Of a stretch of DNA of 64,000 nt, positions 59,552 through 64,000 are shown in pieces (position 1 is the stretch's first letter; the number at the start of each line of letters is the position of its first letter). The position numbers were made by a program, and so were the translations under genes. Source of the stretch: Micromonospora sp. U21 (GTDB lineage: Bacteria > Actinomycetota > Actinomycetes > Mycobacteriales > Micromonosporaceae). Location of the stretch: NCBI RefSeq assembly GCF_018070045.1, contig NZ_JAGPYK010000016.1:99721-163720 (forward strand), given 5' to 3'. The notes below the pieces were generated by a model that was given only the letters and a program-made list of their open reading frames with translations, was not told the DNA's origin and ran no database searches.

Positions 59552-59974
59552 TCACAGGCCGAGCCGGAGCCGCACCACCGTTCCCTCCGGCTCGGTCAGC
59601 ACGGCGACCTCGTCGCAGACCTGCTCGACGATCGCCAGCCCTCGACCCCGTACCGCGTCGGCGGGTGGCATGTTCCGGCCGAACGCTCGCGCCGGCGGCC
59701 CCTGGTCGATGACGTCGCAGAACAACTGGTCCGCCTCGGCCCACAGCCGGACCCGGCCACCGCCGGTGGTGTGCTGCAACGTGTTGGTGGCCAGCTCACT
59801 GACCGCCAACGTCAGCAGCTCCACCCGGTGTGGCGGCAGGCCCCGGGCCAGCGCCCCGGTGCAGACGAACGCACGCAGCGCTCGCAGGTCGGTCGCCACC
59901 TGGTACGCCATCGTGGCCGGGGCGTGGGCGGACTGCTCGGCCACGATCCGGATCTCCCGCCGGCCGGCCGACAT
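59552..59974 (-). CDS. RsbW-like anti-sigma-factor histidine-kinase-fold ATPase
   Basis: The 140-residue HATPase_c protein has VSELATNTLQHTTGGGRVRL (N box), FCDVIDQGP (G1) and GRGLAIVEQVCDEVAV (G2). It would phosphorylate the STAS protein encoded immediately upstream, whose gene overlaps its start by TGATG. Together with the PP2C phosphatase on the other strand this forms a partner-switching module. The sigma factor it may bind is not in the window. Confidence 0.92.
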   Translation of the reverse strand: MSAGRREIRIVAEQSAHAPATMAYQVATDLRALRAFVCTGALARGLPPHRVELLTLAVSELATNTLQHTTGGGRVRLWAEADQLFCDVIDQGPPARAFGRNMPPADAVRGRGLAIVEQVCDEVAVLTEPEGTVVRLRLGL

Positions 59975-60306
59975 CAGCCCGCCAGCCGCGGGTCGTCGGC
60001 GGGCGGGCGCAGCAGGTTGCCGACGCCGGTGATGTCCAGCACGGCGGCCACCGGCCCGCTGGCGTTGACGGCGTACAACCGCCGACCGGCCGCGCGGGCG
60101 GTCTGGTGGGCGGTCACCAGGCTGTGCAGGCCGGTGGAGTCGAGGAAGCGCAACCCGCCCACGTCGACCACGACCACGGGCGCGCCGCGGACCGCCGCGG
60201 ACAGCACGGTGGTCAGCTCCTCCCGGGTGGCCAGGTCGCACTCGCCGGACAGCGTGACGACGATCCGGCCGGATGCCGTGGACGTCCGGGCCTCGAAGTG
60301 CGCCAT
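59974..60306 (-). CDS. STAS-domain anti-anti-sigma factor
   Basis: The 110-residue STAS protein has VVVVDVGGLRFLDSTGLHSL with the phosphorylatable Ser57, preceded by LSGECDLATREEL. In partner switching the kinase-like protein (next gene) phosphorylates this Ser and the PP2C enzyme removes the phosphate. The stop overlaps the start of the anti-sigma gene. ATG 60306 is chosen because the domain begins a few residues in. Confidence 0.92.
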   Translation of the reverse strand: MAHFEARTSTASGRIVVTLSGECDLATREELTTVLSAAVRGAPVVVVDVGGLRFLDSTGLHSLVTAHQTARAAGRRLYAVNASGPVAAVLDITGVGNLLRPPADDPRLAG

Positions 60307-60508
60307 CGGGCAGCAGCACCTTCCTCGTCGTGACAGCCGTTGTCGGCACATCATGTCACCCTCCGGCCTGCCGGCTGTGTCCTCCGTTCGGCGGCGTTCG
60401 GCAGGTGCCGTCGCGATCGACGGGCGTCCCCGGCGGCGATCGGGCTCCACCCGTCGCCGTCGCCCGGAGCCGCGCCGGACAGGGTCATGGGGAGGGGCGA
60501 ACCGGTCG

Positions 60509-60841
60509 CTACGGGCGGATGTCCAGGGCGCCGATCAGGTCGTCGCGCAGCGTGAACCGGTACCGCAGCTCGACCGGGCTGCCGGGGAAAGTGCCCGACA
60601 CCCGGGCGAGGACCAGGTACGAGTCGCCCGCCTGCGGCGTGACCGTCACCGGCTCCACGGCGTACGAGTAGGCCTCCATCGTCCGCTGCCGCCAGGCGCG
60701 GATCGCCGCCCGTCCCTCGTGCAGCCGGTCCTCGTCGGCCACGGTCGCGGTGTCCGCGAAGCAGGCGACGAAGGTTTCCAGGTCGCCGTCCTCTGCGGCC
60801 CGGAAGTACCGGTCGATCACCTCGGGCAGGTCGACCGCCAT
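60509..60841 (-). CDS. NTF2-like/SnoaL-like protein
   Basis: The 110-residue protein with a single NTF2-like fold has LPEVIDRYFRAAEDGDLETF, VACFADTATVADEDRLHEGR and a closing RYRFTLRDDLIGALDI. It is close to the SnoaL-like polyketide cyclase and ketosteroid-isomerase group, but no polyketide genes are adjacent. ATG 60841 has a GGAGGAG site. The function is unknown. Confidence 0.86.
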   Translation of the reverse strand: MAVDLPEVIDRYFRAAEDGDLETFVACFADTATVADEDRLHEGRAAIRAWRQRTMEAYSYAVEPVTVTPQAGDSYLVLARVSGTFPGSPVELRYRFTLRDDLIGALDIRP

Positions 60842-61013
60842 CTGCTCCTCCTGCGGCGTGGGCCACCGTCGGGCAGCCGAGTTCCCCGTTCGACCTCACG
60901 GTACGAGACGGTGCCGGTGCCGCGCGGAGCAACCGACAGACCCGCCGTCGACCCCATCGTCGCGGTGTCCCGCGCCGTGAGCGGCCCGCCGGCCGCTCAC
61001 GGCGCGGCGCGGG

Positions 61014-61820
61014 TCAGGGCTTGCGGCCGACGGCGCAGTAGCCGTCCAGGTCAGCCGGCGGGCCGTCCTGCTCGGGCCGCCAGTGGGTGAACGGCACCAG
61101 GCCGGGCTCGACCAGCTCCAGGCCGTCGAAGAACCGGGCGATCCGCTCCGGGCTGCGCAGGTGGTACGGCAGCGCGCCGCTCTCGTTGTACTGCCGGTGC
61201 GACTCGACGACCGCCGCGCTGGTGTCGGTGCCGTCGGACAGCGCCAGGTAGCTGCCGGACGGAACCGCGTCGAGCAGGGCACGGATGATGGCGACCGCCT
61301 CGTCGTCGTCGCCGACGTGGCCCATCACCCCGAACAGCAGGACCGCGACGGGCTGGCCGAGGTCGAGGTGCTCGCGGGCATGCCCGAGCACCTCCTGCGG
61401 GTCGTGCAGGTCGGCGTGGATGTACCGGGTCAGCCCTTCCGGGCTGCCGACCAGCAGCGCCCGCGCGTGGGCCAGCACCATCGGGTCGTTGTCGACGTAG
61501 ACAACCCGGCTCTGCGGGTTGACCCGCTGGGCAACCTGGTGGGTGTTGTCGGCGGTGGGCAGCCCGGTGCCGACGTCGAGGAACTGGCGGATCCCGACCT
61601 CGCCGGCGAGGAAGCGCACCGCCCGGGAAAGGAACGCGCGGGACTCGCGCGCCGTCTCGATCATCGCGGGAAAGAGTTCGCGAACCTGCTCGCCGGCCAG
61701 CCGGTCGACCTCGAAGTTGTCCTTGCCGCCGAGCCAGTAGTTCCAGATCCGGGCGGAGTGCGGGACACTCGTATCGATCTTGGTGCCGTCGGTGGCCGGG
61801 AGAGGGGCGGTTTCTGCCAC
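61014..61820 (-). CDS. SAM-dependent methyltransferase (Methyltransf_19/DUF574)
   Basis: The 268-residue protein of an actinobacterial methyltransferase family has IDTSVPHSARIWNYWLGGKD as its opening signature, RQFLDVGTGLPTADNTH as SAM loop and VVYVDNDPMVLAHARALL. Family members are abundant in actinobacteria and their acceptors are mostly unknown. GTG 61820, with an AGGA site 6 nt upstream, matches the homologue start. It is divergent to the DUF2267 gene. Confidence 0.9.
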   Translation of the reverse strand: MAETAPLPATDGTKIDTSVPHSARIWNYWLGGKDNFEVDRLAGEQVRELFPAMIETARESRAFLSRAVRFLAGEVGIRQFLDVGTGLPTADNTHQVAQRVNPQSRVVYVDNDPMVLAHARALLVGSPEGLTRYIHADLHDPQEVLGHAREHLDLGQPVAVLLFGVMGHVGDDDEAVAIIRALLDAVPSGSYLALSDGTDTSAAVVESHRQYNESGALPYHLRSPERIARFFDGLELVEPGLVPFTHWRPEQDGPPADLDGYCAVGRKP

Positions 61821-61989
61821 GGGCGTCCTTCCGCTGGAGGTGGGGGAAGACACAGAGGACAACCATGCTCGCACAGCCCTTCGGTCGGTAAAGCGGACAC
61901 CCACGCCGGCCGGTACGCACCGTGACCGGTCCGGGTTTGCCGCCGGTGGACCCGGGTAGCCACGCGTTTCCGGAACGAAGGGCGGGGGC

Positions 61990-62376
61990 ATGGCCGAGCT
62001 GGCGTTCGTCGACAAGGTTGCGGCACGGGCGGGGGTCCCGCCCGAGCAGGCGCGACCGCTGACCGAGGCGGTTCTGCGGACCCTCACCGAGCGGCTCAGC
62101 GGCGGCGAGGCGGCCGCGCTGGCGCCCCACCTGGCCGCCGAGTTGAGCCCGCTGCTGGTGAAGGCCGCCGAGGCGCCCGAGGCGTTCGGCTACGACGAGT
62201 TCCTGCGGCGCGTGGCCGACCGCGCGGGGACCGACCGCCCCACCGCCGAGCGGGGCTCTCGGGCCGTGCTCCAGACGATGCACCGGGTGGTCGGGCACCG
62301 GGAGTTCGAGGACGCCCTGTCGCAGCTCCCGGCGGACCTCAAGGAGCTGGCCCAGCCGCTGCCGCAGGGCCCCTGA
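61990..62376 (+). CDS. DUF2267 domain-containing protein
   Basis: The 128-residue helical protein matches DUF2267: AFVDKVAARAGVPPEQARPL, TLTERLSGGEAAALAPHLAA and YDEFLRRVADRAG. The family has tandem helical repeats with no established function. ATG 61990 is preceded by a GGGCGGGGG stretch. The following 143 bp contain only a 23-codon open frame of no clear identity. Confidence 0.88.
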   Translation: MAELAFVDKVAARAGVPPEQARPLTEAVLRTLTERLSGGEAAALAPHLAAELSPLLVKAAEAPEAFGYDEFLRRVADRAGTDRPTAERGSRAVLQTMHRVVGHREFEDALSQLPADLKELAQPLPQGP

Positions 62377-62519
62377 CCGGCCGCCGCGGCCGTCCGGGGA
62401 CGCGGTGACAGGGGTGCTGGCGCTGCACGCGCTGGTCGCCGACGATCTGCGCCGGGCGGCCCGGGGCGGGCCCTGACCGGTTGCGGCCAGACCCCGCCCC
62501 ACGCCCGGCGGTCAGGTGG

Positions 62520-63883
62520 CTACCCGCCGTTGACCACCCACTTCTGGTGGGCGCCGCCCACGTACGTGCCGATCTGGATCTGCGTGCCGTCGGCGGTGCC
62601 GGCGCCGGCGGCCTGCAGCACCTTGCCCGACTGCGGGTTGCGGATCGACCCGTCGGACTGCGGCTGCCACACCTGGGAACCAGTGCCGTTGCAGGTCCAC
62701 AGCTGCACCTTCGTGCCGTCGGCGGTGCCGGCGTTGTCCACGTCCAGGCACTTGCCCAGGGCCCGGTAGGTGTCGCCGACCCGGCTCCACGTCTGGGCGA
62801 CGGTGCTGTTGCACGTCCACAACTGCACCTTGGTCCCGTCGGCGGTGCCCGCGTTGTCCACGTCCAGGCACTTGCCGCCGACGCCGGTGATGCTGCCCGA
62901 TCCGCCACCGGCCGCCGCGTACACCTCCAGTTCGTAGATCCGTGCGGCCGGGTCGGTGGTGCTGGTCGGCGCGGTGATGGCCAACCGGACGTAGCGGGTG
63001 CCCGGCGCGCTGACGTCGTGCGTGGTGGTGCTCGCCGTGTTGCCGGTCACCGTGGCCCGGGTCGTCCAGGTGGTGCCGTCGGCGCTGGAGGCGACCGTGA
63101 AGTCCCGGGTGTTCCAGGCGGTGTTCTCACCGCCGGCGCCGGCGTGCTTGACCACCACCCGGTTCACCGCGTGGCTGGACCCCAGGTCCACCTGGAGGTA
63201 CTTCGAGGTGCCCTTCGAGCACCACTTGTCGCCGTTGCCGCCGGCCACGCTGCCGTTGACGGCCTTGGCCGGGCCCTCGGTCGTCGAGCAGGAGCTGTCC
63301 GCGGTGGCCGCCTTGTTGAGCGCCAGGTTGGTCCCGCCGGTCGGTGGCGGGGTGACGCCCGGGATGCCGTTGAGCGTGTACCACGCCTCGGTGCTCCACA
63401 GTGACTGCCCGGTGGTCGAGGTGAACGGACGTGGCGAGCGCAGGTACACCACGTGGCCGGCCTTGCGCCCGTTGACGGCGAGGGTGACCTTCTTGCCGTC
63501 CGCCGACAGGGTCGCCGAGGTGACGGTCAGCGTCTCCTCGTCGATCTTCGGGCCGCCGTAGTTGGACGTCGCCTGGTACCGCCACTGCTTGATCTTGTAG
63601 TGCGCGGCCAGGTTCGCGGCGGTCTCCGCGGAGACCGGCTGGGTGTACTCCACCTCGAATCCGGCCGTGGTGGCCCGCATCGCCAGCATCTCGAAGGTGG
63701 TGGCGCTGTTCGGGGTCAACTTCTGCAGGCCGTACGCCAGCTTGCCGGACTGGCCCCAGTTGCCGCCCGCGCCGAGCCCACCGACGTAGATGGCGCCGTC
63801 CGGGCCGACGTTGACCTCGGAGACGCCCGCTTCCAGGCCCTGGGTGAGCCGGAACAGCGCGCCCTGGTACTCGCCGTTGACCT
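62520..63883 (-). pseudogene. 3' part of a secreted PQQ-type dehydrogenase with discoidin and ricin lectin domains, 5' end lost
   Basis: The frame, read from its broken end, gives ALFRLTQGLEAGVSEVNVGP and DGAIYVGGLGAGGNWGQSGK, typical of the end of the large secreted glucose/sorbosone-dehydrogenase-like proteins. A KQWRYQATSNYGGPKIDEET domain follows, then a discoidin module (NLALNKAATADSSCS onward) and a ricin B-type lectin (GVGGKCLDVDNAGTADGT repeats). At 63883 the family sequence stops at an in-frame TAG and unrelated DNA follows, so signal peptide and most of the catalytic part are missing from this locus. The stop is at 62520. Confidence 0.85.
62689..62875. repeat. Two 67-bp direct repeats, 120-bp period, in the ricin lectin region
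   Basis: 62689-62755 and 62809-62875 are nearly identical and 120 bp apart, encoding two copies of the GKCLDVDNAGTADGTKVQLW lectin unit (40-residue period). The high DNA identity suggests a recent duplication or gene conversion within the domain. Confidence 0.85.
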
Positions 63884-64000
63884 AATGGGCAGAAGTTGAA
63901 GCCGCTGAAGTCTGCTGGTCACTCGAGCGCGAGTTCTGAGGGTGGATCGGCTTGGCGACTTCAGCGGGTCCGTCGTCGGCCGGCCAGCGCCAGCACTACG
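63884..64000. mobile_element. Probable left end of an insertion sequence (partial)
   Basis: The DNA right of 63883 does not continue the dehydrogenase gene in any frame. It contains an inverted repeat, CCGCTGAAGTC (63902-63912) and GACTTCAGCGG (63957-63967), of the kind found at ends of some insertion sequences. No transposase is visible because the window ends 117 bp in, so the element type is unknown. Confidence 0.55.

Noticed and set aside
62405..62476. 23-codon open frame after the DUF2267 gene
   Set aside because: It is too short and unplaced; it may be a gene tail but no family is identifiable.
1..64000. tRNA, rRNA, riboswitch or CRISPR array
   Set aside because: No cloverleaf with conserved TTCGA arm, no rRNA segments, no known riboswitch core and no repeat-spacer array was found on reading both strands.

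Overview
The window is high-GC DNA (roughly 70% or more) with GTG starts, short intergenic gaps and several apparently leaderless promoters. Its proteins include a mycothiol-type DinB/maleylpyruvate isomerase, DUF5709, a SARP/BTAD regulator and secreted glycoside hydrolases with Pro-Thr linkers and CBM2 modules. This points to a soil actinobacterium, most likely of the Micromonosporaceae (Micromonospora-like). No rRNA, tRNA or CRISPR array was seen. The assignment is an inference from gene content and composition.

Layout. 1-4100: xylan depolymerisation (end of a GH67 alpha-glucuronidase, a CE1 esterase-CBM2, a GH10 xylanase-CBM2) with two CTTCCGGAAG palindromes. 4237-8060: mixed housekeeping genes ending in the soluble transhydrogenase SthA. 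8210-19898: an MFS permease, broken genes, an XRE regulator, and a six-gene minus-strand operon (CoA-transferase, citryl-CoA-lyase-like protein, LigB-like and LigA-like ring-cleavage dioxygenase, MDR oxidoreductase, aldehyde dehydrogenase). Divergent to it are an amidohydrolase and an IclR regulator. The CGGAC-N4-GTCCG dyad occurs before the permease and twice in the divergent promoter, so these genes probably form one IclR-controlled catabolic regulon for an unidentified (hetero)aromatic compound. 20402-30628: a DHA2 exporter, a stretch of gene remnants (22624-23453), an AlkZ-like protein, DUF2071, an aldo/keto reductase, an unusual class I isoprenoid-synthase-like protein and a membrane NACHT ATPase. 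30904-34391: a leaderless ArsR gene with two identical operators, then SRPBCC, DHFR-like, mycothiol-type and TPR-like genes. 34514-41982: a CBM2-GH5 cellulase, a GNAT, and a SARP regulator whose likely 11-bp-period binding site occurs before two separate genes, one of them a decayed hydrolase. 41983-46441: two large secreted carbohydrate-active proteins. 46429-52829: metallophosphoesterase, two small secreted SH3-like proteins, alpha/beta hydrolases, a methyltransferase and a LacI regulator. 52893-56057: a 36-bp tandem LacI operator in front of a frameshifted LamG protein and a PQQ-type sugar dehydrogenase. 56192-62376: MOSC, SUKH, NTF2-like proteins, a PP2C/anti-sigma/STAS stress module and a methyltransferase. 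62520-64000: a large secreted dehydrogenase-lectin gene cut off by what looks like an insertion-sequence end.

Together the region reads as an accessory zone for polysaccharide degradation and aromatic catabolism. It carries several recognisable local regulatory circuits (IclR, ArsR, SARP, LacI) and an unusual number of decayed genes: a response regulator, a phytase-like fragment, three hydrolase remnants, a WYL regulator, a LamG protein and a dehydrogenase.
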